The position numbers and the translations under genes were made by a program. Source: Phenylobacterium immobile (ATCC 35973) (GTDB lineage: Bacteria > Pseudomonadota > Alphaproteobacteria > Caulobacterales > Caulobacteraceae). From it: a stretch of DNA of 64,000 bases. This document shows, piece by piece, positions 50,754-60,757 of this stretch. The DNA is taken from contig NZ_CVJQ01000001.1 in assembly GCF_001375595.1 (NCBI RefSeq), positions 1,922,001 to 1,986,000 of the forward strand. Direction: 5' to 3'. Each line of letters starts with the position of its first letter. The first letter of the stretch is position 1. A model generated the notes under the pieces. That model was not told the DNA's origin. It saw only the letters and a program-made list of their open reading frames with translations, and ran no database searches.

Positions 50754-53174
50754 TTAGAACCTGGTTGAAGTGGAGAAGCGGAAAAGTTCGGTCCTGTCGT
50801 AAGCCTCTTTCTTCAGAACGCGACTGAAATCGAGGCGAATGGGACCCATCGGCGACTTCCAGAAGACCGAGACACCGGCCGAGGCGCGCAGGCCAAGGTT
50901 GTCGCGGATCAAGGGGTCGGTGATGATCGCCCCCGTGGTCGTGTCGATCTTCAGCTTGTTGATGGCGTCGAGTTTGCCCAGGGTGCCGATGTCCGTGAAG
51001 ACTGCGGCCTTGATGCCATATTGCTCGGGCAGGAAGGTTGGAACAGTGAGCTCGACTGTGCCGACGGTGTAGATCTTGCCGCCCAGGGCGCCGGATTGCC
51101 CCAGGCTCGTATCCCGGGGGCCGATGCCAGCAATCTCGAAGCCCCGGAAGTCGTCGCCGCCTTTATAGAAGCGGTCGTTAATGCGCACGACATCGCCGCC
51201 CCAACCACTGATGTAGCCGGCGGAGGCGGTCAAGCTGAGGATCATGTCGGCGTTGAAGCCGTAATACCAGCCGCCCTCGGCTTCGGTGCGGATATACTTG
51301 ATGCCGCCCAGGCCGGCGAAGTCCTGGTTCATCTGGACGTAATAGCCGCGGGTCGGGTTCTGCAGGTTGTTGCGCTTGTCGAGGCGCAGGCCGTAGCCGA
51401 GCGACGAGGTGACGAAACTGCCCTGCTGGTTGCAGATCGAGCTGGCGACCACCTGCTGCGTCGGATCGCAGTAGCTGGAGTTCACCTCGACCTTGTCGCT
51501 CCGCAGGGTGTAGCGCAGCGAGCCGTAGGACTGCAGACTCAACGGGAAGCCCAGGCGGATGTTCGAGCCGATGGAGCTGTTCTTGAACGCCTGGAAATTT
51601 GAGAGATCGTAGATGTAGTAGTAGGCGTCGATGCCGGCCTGCATGTCGCGCTGCAGGAAGCGCGGCTGGGTGAAGGACAGGTCGACCTGCTGACGCAGCG
51701 AACCCATCGAGACCCGCGCCCTCAGATCTTCGCCGCGGCCGCGGAAGTTGCGCTCGGAAATGCCGAGGTCGATCACCAGTTTATCGATCGAGGAATAGCC
51801 GGCGCTGAATGACAGTTCGCCGGTCGGCTGCTCTTCGACCTTCACCTGCAGGCCCGTGCGGTCGGGGGCCGATCCCGGCACCTCCGTGATGTCGACGGTC
51901 TTGAAGAAGCCCAGGCCCTGAACCTGGATCTTCGAGCGGTCGACCAGGGCGCGGTTGTAGGCGTCGCCCTCCGCGACGTTCATCTCGCGGCGGATCACAT
52001 AGTCCAGAGTGCGGGAGTTGCCGACGATGTCGATGCGGTCGACGTAGACGCGGGGGCCTTCCTTGACGTCGAAGGTGACGTCGACGACGCCCTTCTCGCG
52101 ATCGGGGGTGTAGCGCGGACGAACATCGACGAACGCGAAACCGGCGGCGCCGGCGGCGAAGGTCAGAGCGTCTGTCGCCTGCTCGATACGCTGGTCTTCA
52201 TAGATCTGACCGGACCGGAATGGCACGAGCGCGCGCAGGACATTCTTGTCCAGCTTGGCGAGTTCGGTTTCGACGGCGATCTTGCCGAAGCGGTACTGAC
52301 GGCCCTCTTCCACCGTGTAGGTGACGGCGAAGCCGTTCTTGTCGGTGGCGAGCTCGGCGATCGCCGACGCGACACGGAAGTCGTAGTAGCCGCGGTTGCG
52401 ATAGTGTTTGCGCAGCTGTTCCTTGTCGTACTCGATCCGATCGGGGTCGTAATTCGAATTGCTGGCCGACAAGATCCGATACCAGCGCGACTGCTTGGTG
52501 ACGATGACGTCGCGCAGGTCGTTATCCGAGAAGGCCTTATTGCCCAGAATATTGACGCTGAGGATGCCGCTCTTGGGGCCCTCATCGATCTTGAAGATCA
52601 GGTCGACGCGCTTCTGCGGCAGCTCGATGATCTCGGGCGTGACGTTGGCGGAGATGCGGCCGGAACGGCGATAGAGCTCGACGATGCGCTGCACGTCGGA
52701 CTGCGCCTTTGCGCGCGTGAAGATGCCGCGCGGCCGCACGCTGACCTCGTCGCGGAGCTTGTCTTCCTTGAGCCCTTTGTTGCCCTCGAAGATCACGCGA
52801 TTGATGATTGGGTTTTCCACGACTGCGATCGTCAGGACGCCGGCGTCGTAGCCGATACGCACGTCGGCGAAGAGGTCGGTGCGGAACAATGCTTTCAGGG
52901 CCAGGTCGATCTTGGCGGAATCGACGCTGTCGCCCACCTGGAGCGGCAAATACGAAAGCACGGTCGCTGTTTCGATCCGCTCCGCTCCCGTGACGGCGAT
53001 CCGATCGACGACGCCGTTTTGGACCGGCCCGAGGGTGGGCGAGGCCTCAGGCGCAGCGGCGCCTTGGGAGGTTTCCTGAGCCCAGGCGCAGGCCGGCGCG
53101 ACGAGCGCCGTCGTTCCCAGAAGCAGTGCAAGGCCGGTGGTCATCGCGGCGGTGCGTGCGCGGTGGTTTTGCAT
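50754..53174 (-). CDS. bamA: Outer membrane assembly factor BamA
   Basis: 806 residues from the ATG at 53174 (MQNHRARTAAMTTGLALLLG); the frame continues upstream into rseP but that part is not signal-like. A signal peptide is followed by POTRA repeats from about residue 55 (VDRIAVTGAERIETATVLSY, INRVIFEGNKGLKEDKLRDE, GILSVNILGNKAFSDNDLRD, VYVDRIDIVGNSRTLDYVIR). The C-terminal 16-strand barrel contains the conserved KGGDDFRGFEIAGIGPRD lid motif and ends in Phe (RFSTSTRF), the usual barrel signature. It inserts beta-barrel proteins into the outer membrane. It lies between rseP and skp. Confidence 0.95.
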   Translation of the reverse strand: MQNHRARTAAMTTGLALLLGTTALVAPACAWAQETSQGAAAPEASPTLGPVQNGVVDRIAVTGAERIETATVLSYLPLQVGDSVDSAKIDLALKALFRTDLFADVRIGYDAGVLTIAVVENPIINRVIFEGNKGLKEDKLRDEVSVRPRGIFTRAKAQSDVQRIVELYRRSGRISANVTPEIIELPQKRVDLIFKIDEGPKSGILSVNILGNKAFSDNDLRDVIVTKQSRWYRILSASNSNYDPDRIEYDKEQLRKHYRNRGYYDFRVASAIAELATDKNGFAVTYTVEEGRQYRFGKIAVETELAKLDKNVLRALVPFRSGQIYEDQRIEQATDALTFAAGAAGFAFVDVRPRYTPDREKGVVDVTFDVKEGPRVYVDRIDIVGNSRTLDYVIRREMNVAEGDAYNRALVDRSKIQVQGLGFFKTVDITEVPGSAPDRTGLQVKVEEQPTGELSFSAGYSSIDKLVIDLGISERNFRGRGEDLRARVSMGSLRQQVDLSFTQPRFLQRDMQAGIDAYYYIYDLSNFQAFKNSSIGSNIRLGFPLSLQSYGSLRYTLRSDKVEVNSSYCDPTQQVVASSICNQQGSFVTSSLGYGLRLDKRNNLQNPTRGYYVQMNQDFAGLGGIKYIRTEAEGGWYYGFNADMILSLTASAGYISGWGGDVVRINDRFYKGGDDFRGFEIAGIGPRDTSLGQSGALGGKIYTVGTVELTVPTFLPEQYGIKAAVFTDIGTLGKLDAINKLKIDTTTGAIITDPLIRDNLGLRASAGVSVFWKSPMGPIRLDFSRVLKKEAYDRTELFRFSTSTRF

Positions 53175-53203
53175 CGAATCAGCCGTTGAGGAGAAAGGTG
53201 ACC

Positions 53204-54421
53204 TTAGGAGAATAGGCCGCCGAACAGGTTGAACACACGTAGGCGCTGCAGATCGTTCCAGGTGGCGAAGAGCATCAGACCCAACACCAGCGCAAGGCCC
53301 ACGCGATACCCTGCCGCCTGAACCTTGGCGGTAAGTGGGCGGCGCGCCACCGCTTCGTACCCATAGAAGAGGAGATGCCCCCCGTCGAGTACGGGAACTG
53401 GCAGCAGGTTCAGGAAACCGATGCCGACGGAGATACTGGCGGCCAGCTCCAGGATGGTGACGCCGATGTTCGCCGCAAAGGCCCCCGCCGTCGGCGAAAT
53501 GGCGGCGGTCTGACGCGTGATGTCGCCGGACAGCTGAGCCATGCCGAGAGGTCCGCTCAACTGCTCGGCGGTTTCCCGCCCGGTGAACATCCGGCCGAGA
53601 TAGCGCACGGTGGTCGCCACTACGTCCCATGTCCGGGCCACGCCGCCTTGCAGGGCTTCGAGCGGCCCGCGGCGTTCGATGCGCACATCGCCGAAGCGCT
53701 GCTGATACTCGATGCCTAAGACGCCCAGCCGGTGCTCACGGCCCATGCGGTCGACGATCACCCCGCGCTCCGGCGTAGCGACGACGGTGACCGTCTCACC
53801 GCCGCGGTCAACGGTGAAGTCGATCGGCGTGCCGGTGCGCAGGAAGACGATATTCTGCAGATCAGCAAAATTCTTCAGCCGCTGGCCGGCGGCCTCGACG
53901 ACGAGATCGCCGCGCTGGAACCCGGCTCGCTCGGCCGGACCGCCGGGCTTTAGCCCATCGATCCGTACTGGCGACACCGGTTCGCCCAAGGCCATCAGGA
54001 GGGCGGCGAAGATCGCGATGGAGAAGATGAAGTTGGCGGCAGGCCCAGCGGCGACGATCAGCGCGCGCTGCCACAGGGGCTTGAAATGGAAGTATCGCGA
54101 CAGCGCCTCCGGCCCATGGGTCCTGACCACTTCTCGGCGCAGAATCTCGAGATCCTCACCATCGGGAACGCTGGCGGCGTTGTCGTCGCCGGAGAACTTT
54201 ACGTAGCCGCCGAGCGGCATCCAGCCGATCCGCCATTCGACACCCGCCTTGTCACGCCATGCCAGGATCGGCTTACCGAACCCGATCGAGAATCGGTCGA
54301 TCGCCGTCCCCAGCCACTTGGCGACGAGGAAGTGCCCGCCTTCGTGCACCGTGACCACCAAGCCAAGGATGGCCAAGATGGGCAGGATATAGAAGAGCGA
54401 GCCCTGGAGCGTGCTCAGCAT
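53204..54421 (-). CDS. rseP: RseP/MmpA-type site-2 intramembrane metalloprotease
   Basis: 405 residues from the ATG at 54421 with AGGA upstream; an ATG three codons earlier is nearly as good. Zinc site HEGGH (His26, Glu27, His30) in the first membrane segment. Then WMPLGGYVKFSGDDN, a second membrane segment, a PDZ domain (IDGLKPGGPAERAGFQRGDL) and the third ligand region in FLNLLPVPVLDGGHLLFYGY. It cleaves membrane-bound substrates; in Caulobacter the homologue MmpA degrades the polarity factor PodJ. Only one PDZ domain is clear, fewer than the two in E. coli RseP. It lies between dxr and bamA. Confidence 0.93.
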   Translation of the reverse strand: MLSTLQGSLFYILPILAILGLVVTVHEGGHFLVAKWLGTAIDRFSIGFGKPILAWRDKAGVEWRIGWMPLGGYVKFSGDDNAASVPDGEDLEILRREVVRTHGPEALSRYFHFKPLWQRALIVAAGPAANFIFSIAIFAALLMALGEPVSPVRIDGLKPGGPAERAGFQRGDLVVEAAGQRLKNFADLQNIVFLRTGTPIDFTVDRGGETVTVVATPERGVIVDRMGREHRLGVLGIEYQQRFGDVRIERRGPLEALQGGVARTWDVVATTVRYLGRMFTGRETAEQLSGPLGMAQLSGDITRQTAAISPTAGAFAANIGVTILELAASISVGIGFLNLLPVPVLDGGHLLFYGYEAVARRPLTAKVQAAGYRVGLALVLGLMLFATWNDLQRLRVFNLFGGLFS

Positions 54422-54431
54422 GGCGGACATC

Positions 54432-55616
54432 CTAGGCTCGCGCCCGGGGCTTGAGGCCCTGGGCGACTTCATCGGCGAGGCGGCGTGCGGCGGCGTCGAT
54501 CGCGCCGGCCCCCTCCAGAAGATCGCCGCCAACGTCGGAGATCATGTTGTGACGGTCCATGCGCTCAAGCGTCTCAGCAGCGACGACGCTGATGTCGAGG
54601 AAGCCGATGCGGCCATTGAGAAAGGCGGCGACCGCCTGCTCATTGGCCGCACTCATGGCGGCCGGCGTCCGCCCGCCCGCGGCCAGCGCCTGTTTGGCGA
54701 GGGACAGGGCCGGAAAGCGCTCGAGGTCGGGGAGGTCAAAGGTGAGGGGCTGGACAGTCAGGTCCAGGCGAGGCGCCGGCCAGTCCATCCGCTCGGGCCA
54801 AGCGAAGGCGCAGGCGATGGGCGTACGCATGTCAGGCGCGCCGAGTTGGGCCAGGGTCGAGCCGTCCTCGTATTCCACCAAGCTGTGCACGATCGATTGT
54901 GGGTGGACCAGGATGTCGATGCGCTCCGGCGGCATGGCGAACAGGTAGGCGGCCTCGATCACCTCTAGGCCCTTGTTCATCATGGTGGCCGAATCCACCG
55001 AAATTTTGGCGCCCATGCTCCAATTCGGATGGGCGCAAGCCTGTTGCGGAGTCGCCAGCGCCATGGCCTCCCGCGTCCAGGTACGGAAGGGTCCGCCCGA
55101 CGCCGTCAGAATCAGCCGCGCGACATGAGTGGCGTTGTGCGGCTCCAAGGCTTGGAAGATCGCCGAGTGCTCTGAATCAACCGGGATCACAGCCCCGCCG
55201 GCCAGTTTGGCGATGCGCAACAGGCTGGGTCCGGCGCAGACCAAGCTTTCCTTGTTGGCGAGCGCTACGATCGCGCCGCTGCGGGCTGCCGCTAGCGTGG
55301 GCGCGAGACCCGCAAACCCGACAATGGCGGACATTATCCATTGGGCGCGCATGCCGGCCGCCTCGATAACCGCCTGACGACCTGCGGCGGCCCGGACGCC
55401 AGAACCCACGAGACGCTCGCGCAGTTCGCTCAGTCCGGCTTCGTCCTCGATCACAGCGACTTGCGGCCGCCACCGAAGCGCCTGGTCAGCCAACAATGCG
55501 ACATTGCGGCCCGCGGCCAGGGCGACGATCCGGATGTCAGCGCCGGACTTATCGAAGAGGTCGAGCGTCGAGACCCCGATAGAGCCGGTCGATCCCAGGA
55601 TGGAGACGTCGCGCAC
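54432..55616 (-). CDS. dxr: 1-deoxy-D-xylulose-5-phosphate reductoisomerase
   Basis: 394 residues with a GTG start at 55616 directly after the cdsA stop. NADPH-binding [20 protein letters not shown], then [16 protein letters not shown], the metal and substrate site [82 protein letters not shown] and [11 protein letters not shown]. It performs the first committed step of the MEP pathway, whose IspDF enzyme is encoded near 8.4-9.5 kb. The gene lies between cdsA and rseP, the common proteobacterial order. Confidence 0.96.
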   Translation of the reverse strand: MRDVSILGSTGSIGVSTLDLFDKSGADIRIVALAAGRNVALLADQALRWRPQVAVIEDEAGLSELRERLVGSGVRAAAGRQAVIEAAGMRAQWIMSAIVGFAGLAPTLAAARSGAIVALANKESLVCAGPSLLRIAKLAGGAVIPVDSEHSAIFQALEPHNATHVARLILTASGGPFRTWTREAMALATPQQACAHPNWSMGAKISVDSATMMNKGLEVIEAAYLFAMPPERIDILVHPQSIVHSLVEYEDGSTLAQLGAPDMRTPIACAFAWPERMDWPAPRLDLTVQPLTFDLPDLERFPALSLAKQALAAGGRTPAAMSAANEQAVAAFLNGRIGFLDISVVAAETLERMDRHNMISDVGGDLLEGAGAIDAAARRLADEVAQGLKPRARA

Positions 55617-56477
55617 CTAGTGTCCCCAACCGAGATGATTGGCGAACCGAAGCATGGCCATGACGACCACCGCGAAAATCAGGCCGTCGACCCGATCGAG
55701 CAGTCCGCCATGCCCCGGGATGAGGTCGCCGGAGTCCTTCACCCCGAAGCGGCGCTTCAGCATCGATTCCCAAAGGTCGCCCGCCATGGTGGCCAGGCCG
55801 ACGGCCAGGCCGATCAAGGCCGCAGCCCAAAGGTTGAGCTCGAACCAGGGCGATACGGACATCAGCGCGCCAACGGCCATCGACGCCGCCAGACCGCCAA
55901 TGAAACCGGACCATGTCTTGTTGGGTGAGAAGCGAGGCCAGAGCTTGGGGCCCTTCAGCACGCTGCCGACCGCGAAGGCCGCGATGTCGGCCGCCCACGT
56001 CACGCAGAACAACATCAGGGTCCACCACGGCCCCTGGTTGGTGGACCGTAGCCAGATCAGGCCGAGACAGGCTGGCGCGATATAGAGCACGCCAAGGGCG
56101 GCGTTCTCGGGCCGCTGCTCGCCAACGGCGCGCGCCACCAGGCCAGCCAGCGCCAGACCCAGCAAGATGGAGAGCCACGCGAAGACATAGTGGTCGGTCG
56201 CCCCGAGAAGCCCCGTCCCCATCACCGCGACCATGACCGCCACGGCGACCCGGCGCGGCGCACGCGGAGCGCTCATGCCACCCCATTCCAGCGCCAACAA
56301 GACGACGGCCAGCGCGATCAAAAGCAGATAGGGCAAACTTTCCCAAGCACTGGGAAGCGCGGCGAAAACCTCGCCCCCCAGGACCGCGCCTAAGGCGACC
56401 GGAACCAGGATCGCTGCGGATACGACCCGTCTGCCCAGATTGGACCAATCGAAGCGCCTAGCTGGCGGCAAGGACAT
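55617..56477 (-). CDS. cdsA: Phosphatidate cytidylyltransferase (CDP-DAG synthase)
   Basis: 286 residues from the ATG at 56477, which overlaps the end of uppS by 20 bases; an ATG seven codons upstream is possible. There are about seven hydrophobic segments (for example VVSAAILVPVALGAVLG and PYLLLIALAVVLLALEW). The family signature is near the end (MLKRRFGVKDSGDLIPGHGG, then LLDRVDGLIFA), with SPNKTWSGFIGG earlier. It forms CDP-diacylglycerol, precursor of all phospholipids, at the inner membrane. It is part of the uppS-cdsA-dxr-rseP-bamA series. Confidence 0.94.
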   Translation of the reverse strand: MSLPPARRFDWSNLGRRVVSAAILVPVALGAVLGGEVFAALPSAWESLPYLLLIALAVVLLALEWGGMSAPRAPRRVAVAVMVAVMGTGLLGATDHYVFAWLSILLGLALAGLVARAVGEQRPENAALGVLYIAPACLGLIWLRSTNQGPWWTLMLFCVTWAADIAAFAVGSVLKGPKLWPRFSPNKTWSGFIGGLAASMAVGALMSVSPWFELNLWAAALIGLAVGLATMAGDLWESMLKRRFGVKDSGDLIPGHGGLLDRVDGLIFAVVVMAMLRFANHLGWGH

Positions 56478-57210
56478 CCTCGGGGGCCAAGGCGCCATAG
56501 CGGCGGTCGCGGGTGGCGAAAATCTGGAGGGCCGCTTTCAGATGGTCAGCGTCGTAGTCCGGCCACAGCACGTCCTGGAAAACAAATTCGGCGTAGGCTG
56601 CTTCCCAGAGTAGGAAGTTCGATAGCCGCTGTTCGCCGGAGGGCCTGATGATCACATCCGGCGGCGGCAAGTCGCGCGTCGCCAGGAGATGCGAGAACAT
56701 CGCCTCGTCCAATTGCGCAGGAGCCGCACGCCCTGCAGCGACCGCCTCGGCGAAAGCCCGCGCGGCGGCGACAATATCGGCCTGTCCGCCATAGTTGAAA
56801 GCAATGCTGAGATTGAGGCCGGTATTGCCCCGGGTGCGCGCCTCGGCGTCCTCGATAAGGCCGCAGAGCTTGGGCGTCAGGCCTTCACGGCTGCCCAGCA
56901 CGCGCACGCGCACGCCCTCGCGGTGCAGACGGCCGATGTCGGTCTCGAAGAACCGACCCGGGAGCGACATCAGTTCGGCCACTTCGCTGGCGGGGCGGTT
57001 CCAGTTTTCAGTCGAGAAGGCATAAAGTGTCAGCCAGCCGATGCCCTGGCCGTGAGCGGCGGCGACGATGCGACGCGTAGCCTCCAGGCCCGCCTGGTGA
57101 CCGAACACGCGGGGCATGCCGCGACGCTTCGCCCACCGGCCATTGCCATCCATGACGATCGCCACGTGCAGTGGCGACGCCGGATCGGTAAGGGCAGTCG
57201 GATCGGCCAT
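56458..57210 (-). CDS. uppS: Undecaprenyl diphosphate synthase
   Basis: 250 residues from the ATG at 57210; a TTG two codons upstream is possible. cis-Prenyltransferase motifs are HVAIVMDGNGRWAKRRGMPR with catalytic Asp21, GHQAGLEATRRIV, LTLYAFSTENWNRPASEV, NLSIAFNYGGQADIVAAARA and DVIIRPSGEQRLSNFLLWEA, then AYAEFVFQDVLWPDY. It builds the C55 carrier for peptidoglycan and O-antigen using isopentenyl diphosphate made by the MEP pathway. It follows frr by 37 bases. Confidence 0.96.
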   Translation of the reverse strand: MADPTALTDPASPLHVAIVMDGNGRWAKRRGMPRVFGHQAGLEATRRIVAAAHGQGIGWLTLYAFSTENWNRPASEVAELMSLPGRFFETDIGRLHREGVRVRVLGSREGLTPKLCGLIEDAEARTRGNTGLNLSIAFNYGGQADIVAAARAFAEAVAAGRAAPAQLDEAMFSHLLATRDLPPPDVIIRPSGEQRLSNFLLWEAAYAEFVFQDVLWPDYDADHLKAALQIFATRDRRYGALAPEDVLAAS

Positions 57211-57247
57211 CAGCAAATTCTACTCTTCAGCAGGTCGGGGCGCATCC

Positions 57248-57814
57248 TCAGACCTGCATGATCTCCTGTTCCTTGACCTTCAGCGCTTCATCAACGCGCT
57301 TGATGGCCTCGTCGGTCAGCTTCTGGACCTCGGCTTCCATCTTCTTCTGCTCGTCCTGATTGATGATCGCGTCCTTCTCGGCCTTCTTCAGGTCGTCGTT
57401 GGCGTCGCGGCGTACGTTGCGGACGGCGATTTTCTGCTGCTCGGCGTACTTGCCGGCGATCTTTACCAGGTCCTTGCGGCGCTCCTCCGTCAGCGGCGGG
57501 ATAGGGATGCGCAGGTTCTGGCCATCGACGACAGGGTTGAGGCCCAGACCCGACGAACGGATCGCCTTTTCAGCCGAGACCACCATGCCCCGGTCCCAGA
57601 TGCTGACGGAGATCATCCGCGGCTCAGGGACGCTGACGGCGCCGACCTGATTGAGCGGCACGGTCGAGCCATAGGCCTCGACCATGATCTGGTCGAGCAG
57701 GCTCGCAGATGCGCGGCCCGTGCGCAGCGAGCCGAACTCCTCCTTCAAGGCGCCCACCGCCTTGTCCATCCGGTCCTTGTACCGGGAAAGAACCGGTTTC
57801 TCAGCGGCGGCCAT
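57248..57814 (-). CDS. frr: Ribosome recycling factor
   Basis: 188 residues. It has [80 protein letters not shown] and [20 protein letters not shown], followed by [13 protein letters not shown]. The long C-terminal helix is rich in Lys and Glu. RRF with EF-G splits post-termination ribosomes. It lies 53 bases after pyrH on the same strand, the standard rpsB-tsf-pyrH-frr order. Confidence 0.97.
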   Translation of the reverse strand: MAAAEKPVLSRYKDRMDKAVGALKEEFGSLRTGRASASLLDQIMVEAYGSTVPLNQVGAVSVPEPRMISVSIWDRGMVVSAEKAIRSSGLGLNPVVDGQNLRIPIPPLTEERRKDLVKIAGKYAEQQKIAVRNVRRDANDDLKKAEKDAIINQDEQKKMEAEVQKLTDEAIKRVDEALKVKEQEIMQV

Positions 57815-57867
57815 GTCGCCCTCCGTATGTCATGCAGATGCAGGTGTGGCAGATTCAGGCGTGATGC

Positions 57868-58587
57868 CTAGGTGATGGTGGTGTAGGTCCCCTCGCCGCG
57901 CAAAACCTTGAGGAAGTTGCCCCGTTCGCGGATCGAGAACACCACGATCGGGATCTGGTTGTCGCGCATCAGGGCGATCGCCGAGGCGTCCATGACCCGC
58001 AGGTCCTGGGCCAGCACATCCTGATAGCTCAACTGGTCATACCGCTTAGCGTTGGGATCCTTCTTGGGGTCGGCGGTATAGACGCCGTCCACACTGGTGC
58101 CCTTGAAGAGCGCGTCACAACCCATTTCGGCCGAGCGCAGGGCGGCAGGCGTGTCGGTCGTGAAGAAGGGCGCGCCCAAGCCGGCGGCGAAGATCACCAC
58201 CCTGCCCTTTTCCAGGTGACGCAGCGCGCGGCGGCGGATGTACGGCTCGCAGACGGCGTCCATCGGGATCGCCGATTGGACGCGGGTGTAGACGCCAATC
58301 TTCTCAAGTGCGCCCTGCAGGGCGAGCGCGTTCATGACCGTAGCCAGCATGCCCATGTAGTCGGCGCTGGCGCGTTCCATGCCATGACCGGCCAGGGAGA
58401 CGCCGCGAAAGATGTTGCCGCCGCCGATCACCAGGCTCAGCTCGACGCCGGTTTTGACGACATCGGCGATGTCTTCGGCCATGCGCGAGATGGTGTTGAC
58501 GTCGATGCCGAAGGGCTGATCGCCCATCAACACCTCGCCGGACATCTTCAGAAGGATCTTCTTGTAGCGCGGCGGGGCGTCGGTCAT
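57868..58587 (-). CDS. pyrH: UMP kinase
   Basis: 239 residues from the ATG at 58587 ([20 protein letters not shown]); the longer frame upstream overlaps the tsf terminator and is not conserved. Amino-acid-kinase-fold motifs are [100 protein letters not shown] and [13 protein letters not shown]. It phosphorylates UMP as a hexamer, feeding CTP synthase PyrG. It is separated from tsf by a hairpin. Confidence 0.96.
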   Translation of the reverse strand: MTDAPPRYKKILLKMSGEVLMGDQPFGIDVNTISRMAEDIADVVKTGVELSLVIGGGNIFRGVSLAGHGMERASADYMGMLATVMNALALQGALEKIGVYTRVQSAIPMDAVCEPYIRRRALRHLEKGRVVIFAAGLGAPFFTTDTPAALRSAEMGCDALFKGTSVDGVYTADPKKDPNAKRYDQLSYQDVLAQDLRVMDASAIALMRDNQIPIVVFSIRERGNFLKVLRGEGTYTTIT

Positions 58588-58689
58588 GGCGATCCGGGGC
58601 AAGGGCGTGGCGCGGGCGAACGGATCATTCGCCGCAGGCGCGCAGGTACGCAAGACTGTGATCGACGAAGCCATCGATCAAAACGATCA

Positions 58690-58714
58690 GGGCGCGCGAG
58701 GTTCCCGCGCGCCC
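58690..58714 (-). terminator. Probable terminator or attenuator after tsf
   Basis: A perfect nine-base stem, GGGCGCGCG and CGCGCGCCC, with a seven-base loop lies 16 bases after the tsf stop. On the minus strand it is followed by TGATCGTTTTG, a weak U tract. It may partly separate rpsB-tsf from pyrH-frr transcription. Confidence 0.6.
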
Positions 58715-58729
58715 TTCTCAACTTTTAGT

Positions 58730-59674
58730 TCAGGCCTTGCCGGACATCGAGGCGACTTCCGCCGCGAAATCCGGACCTTCGGGGCCCTTGTCGACGCCCT
58801 CACCGAGGGCGAAGCGCACGAAGCTTTTCACCGCGACCGGCGAACCTAGTTCTTTGGCGGTCTCGGCGATCAGCTGCTCGATGGTTTGGTCAGGGTTCAT
58901 CACGAAGGGCTGCTTCAGCAGGACGACTTCTTCCTGCCACTTGCGGATCCGACCTTCGATCATCTTCTCGACCACACCGATGGGCTTGCCGGATTCCAAA
59001 GCCTGATCGGTCAGGAATTTCTTCTCTTTCTCGACGGCGGCCGGATCCAAGTCCTCAGGCGAAAGCGCCAGCGGCGGCATGGGGGTGCCGGCCACGTGCA
59101 AGGCGATCTTGCGCGCGACTTCCTTCAGCACGGCCTGGTCGCCCGCGCCTTCCAGCGCCACCAGCACGGCCAGGCGGGCGACGTCGTCGCCTTGCTTGTT
59201 GTGCAGGTAGATGGCGACAGCGCCTTGATCGACGGTCAGGCGCGCGGCGCGACGCAGCATCATGTTCTCGCCGATGGTCGCGATCATGTTGGTAATTACG
59301 TCGGACACGAGTTCGCCGCCGGCGGTCTTGCCGGCCGAGATGGCGTCCACGCCGTCGTCGACGCCCAGGGCCACGTCCGCGATGGCGCGGGCGTTGTTCT
59401 GGAAGGTCTCGTTCTTCGACACGAAGTCGGTCTCAGCGTTCAGCTCGATCAATACGCCGGTCTTGCCATCGGCGCTGATCTTGCCGGCCACAAGGCCTTC
59501 GGCCGCGGCGCGGTCGGCCTTCTTGGCCGCCTTGCTCAAGCCCTTGGCGCGCAGCCAGTCGAGCGAGGCGTTAATGTCGCCGTCGTTCTCTTGCAGGGCC
59601 TTCTTGCAATCCATCATGCCGACGCCCGAACGTTCGCGCAGGTCCTTCACCAGCGCAGCGGTGATTTCCGCCAT
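58730..59674 (-). CDS. tsf: Elongation factor Ts
   Basis: 314 residues. The N-terminal UBA-like module is [20 protein letters not shown], then [20 protein letters not shown]. The core [20 protein letters not shown] contains the TDFV motif that contacts EF-Tu. A second core subdomain ([20 protein letters not shown]) and a C-terminal coiled region ([20 protein letters not shown]) follow. It exchanges GDP for GTP on EF-Tu. It follows rpsB by 120 bases that hold a GC hairpin. Confidence 0.97.
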   Translation of the reverse strand: MAEITAALVKDLRERSGVGMMDCKKALQENDGDINASLDWLRAKGLSKAAKKADRAAAEGLVAGKISADGKTGVLIELNAETDFVSKNETFQNNARAIADVALGVDDGVDAISAGKTAGGELVSDVITNMIATIGENMMLRRAARLTVDQGAVAIYLHNKQGDDVARLAVLVALEGAGDQAVLKEVARKIALHVAGTPMPPLALSPEDLDPAAVEKEKKFLTDQALESGKPIGVVEKMIEGRIRKWQEEVVLLKQPFVMNPDQTIEQLIAETAKELGSPVAVKSFVRFALGEGVDKGPEGPDFAAEVASMSGKA

Positions 59675-59706
59675 GGTCAGCTCCTTCTGTATTGGTCACG
59701 GGTCGA

Positions 59707-59732
59707 GCCGGGCGCCGTTCGAGGCGCCCGGC
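59707..59732 (-). other. rpsB-tsf intergenic hairpin
   Basis: A perfect ten-base stem, GCCGGGCGCC and GGCGCCCGGC, encloses the loop GTTCGA. There is no U tract on either side. It may act as an attenuator or RNA-stability element that sets the S2:EF-Ts ratio; that role is inference. Confidence 0.55.
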
Positions 59733-59794
59733 CCGGGATTAGTCTTCAGCTCCGACCGTTCGGTGACGGCCGCTTGAACTTCAGCCTTTTGGGC

Positions 59795-60634
59795 TCAGCT
59801 CGCCTGTTCTTCAGCGGCCGGTTCGACCGCCGCTTCCAGAGAGGTCTCAACGGCCGGCTCGGCCTCTTCGCCGGTCAGCTCGCGGGCGAGCGTCGGCTCG
59901 ACCGGGGCTTCCGAGGCGCCGAGATCGACACCCGCCGCCGACTGGCCGGCCGCCAGGCCGTCGAGGACGGCGTCGGCGATCAGGTCGCAGTACAGCTGGA
60001 TGGCGCGCGCGGCGTCATCATTGCCTGGGATCGGATAGGTGATGCCGTCCGGGTTGCAGTTGGTGTCGAGGATAGCAATCACCGGAATGTTCAGCTTCCG
60101 GGCTTCCTGGATCGCGATCGCTTCCTTGTTGGTGTCGATCACGAACATCAGGTCAGGGATGCCGCCCATGTCCTTAATGCCGCCCAGCGACAGCTCGAGC
60201 TTGTCGCGCTCGCGGGTCAGCTGCAGCAGCTCCTTCTTCAAGCGGCCACCGGTTTCGCCGCCGTCCAGGACGCCTTCAAGCTCGCGCAAACGCGCGATCG
60301 AGCCGGAGACGGTGCGCCAGTTGGTGAGCGTGCCGCCCAGCCAACGGTGGTTCACATAGTACTGGGCGCTGCGGCGGGCCGCGGTGGCGATCGGCTCGGA
60401 AGCCTGACGCTTGGTGCCCACGAACAGGATGCGGCCACCGCCGGCGGCGACTTCACGCACCTTCACCAGGGCCTGGTGCAGGAGCGGAATCGACTGCGAC
60501 AGGTCGATGATGTGGATGTTCGAGCGGCTGCCGAAGATGAATTTTTCCATCTTCGGGTTCCAGCGGTGCGTCTGGTGGCCGAAGTGGGCGCCGGCTTCGA
60601 GCAGTTGGCGCATAGAGAATTCGGGAAGAGCCAT
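59795..60634 (-). CDS. rpsB: 30S ribosomal protein S2
   Basis: 279 residues from the ATG at 60634 ([20 protein letters not shown]) with AAGGA upstream; the longer frame reaching 60775 is leader RNA, not protein. S2 motifs are [98 protein letters not shown] and [22 protein letters not shown]-terminal Ala/Glu/Val-rich tail of about 45 residues is typical of alphaproteobacterial S2. It is the first gene of the rpsB-tsf run. Confidence 0.97.
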   Translation of the reverse strand: MALPEFSMRQLLEAGAHFGHQTHRWNPKMEKFIFGSRSNIHIIDLSQSIPLLHQALVKVREVAAGGGRILFVGTKRQASEPIATAARRSAQYYVNHRWLGGTLTNWRTVSGSIARLRELEGVLDGGETGGRLKKELLQLTRERDKLELSLGGIKDMGGIPDLMFVIDTNKEAIAIQEARKLNIPVIAILDTNCNPDGITYPIPGNDDAARAIQLYCDLIADAVLDGLAAGQSAAGVDLGASEAPVEPTLARELTGEEAEPAVETSLEAAVEPAAEEQAS

Positions 60635-60757
60635 GTCTTCGTATGTCCTTTTTCCGGTTGAACCTCCGCAGGCAACCCCTCCTGGTGGAGGGACCGGATT
60701 GGAAGGACGGGATGTCTCCCCGGCCTCGCCAAACACCTGCGTGATGGAATGGCGCCG
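60635..60757 (-). promoter_or_regulatory. Structured rpsB 5' leader (candidate S2 autoregulatory RNA)
   Basis: On the minus strand the leader holds CCCTCC-ACCA-GGAGGG (60692-60677). It also holds GGTTG...CAACC (60677-60673 with 60660-60656) enclosing CCT/AGG, directly before the AAGGA ribosome-binding site near 60650-60646. A rival pairing CCGGT/ACCGG (60697-60693 with 60658-60654) uses some of the same bases. Such exclusive pairings next to a ribosome-binding site are typical of r-protein feedback leaders. The pairing is by eye, with no covariation support. Confidence 0.45.

Noticed and set aside
58886..60661. A 591-codon plus-strand frame opposite tsf and rpsB
   Set aside because: Antisense to two ribosomal-operon genes; no motif.
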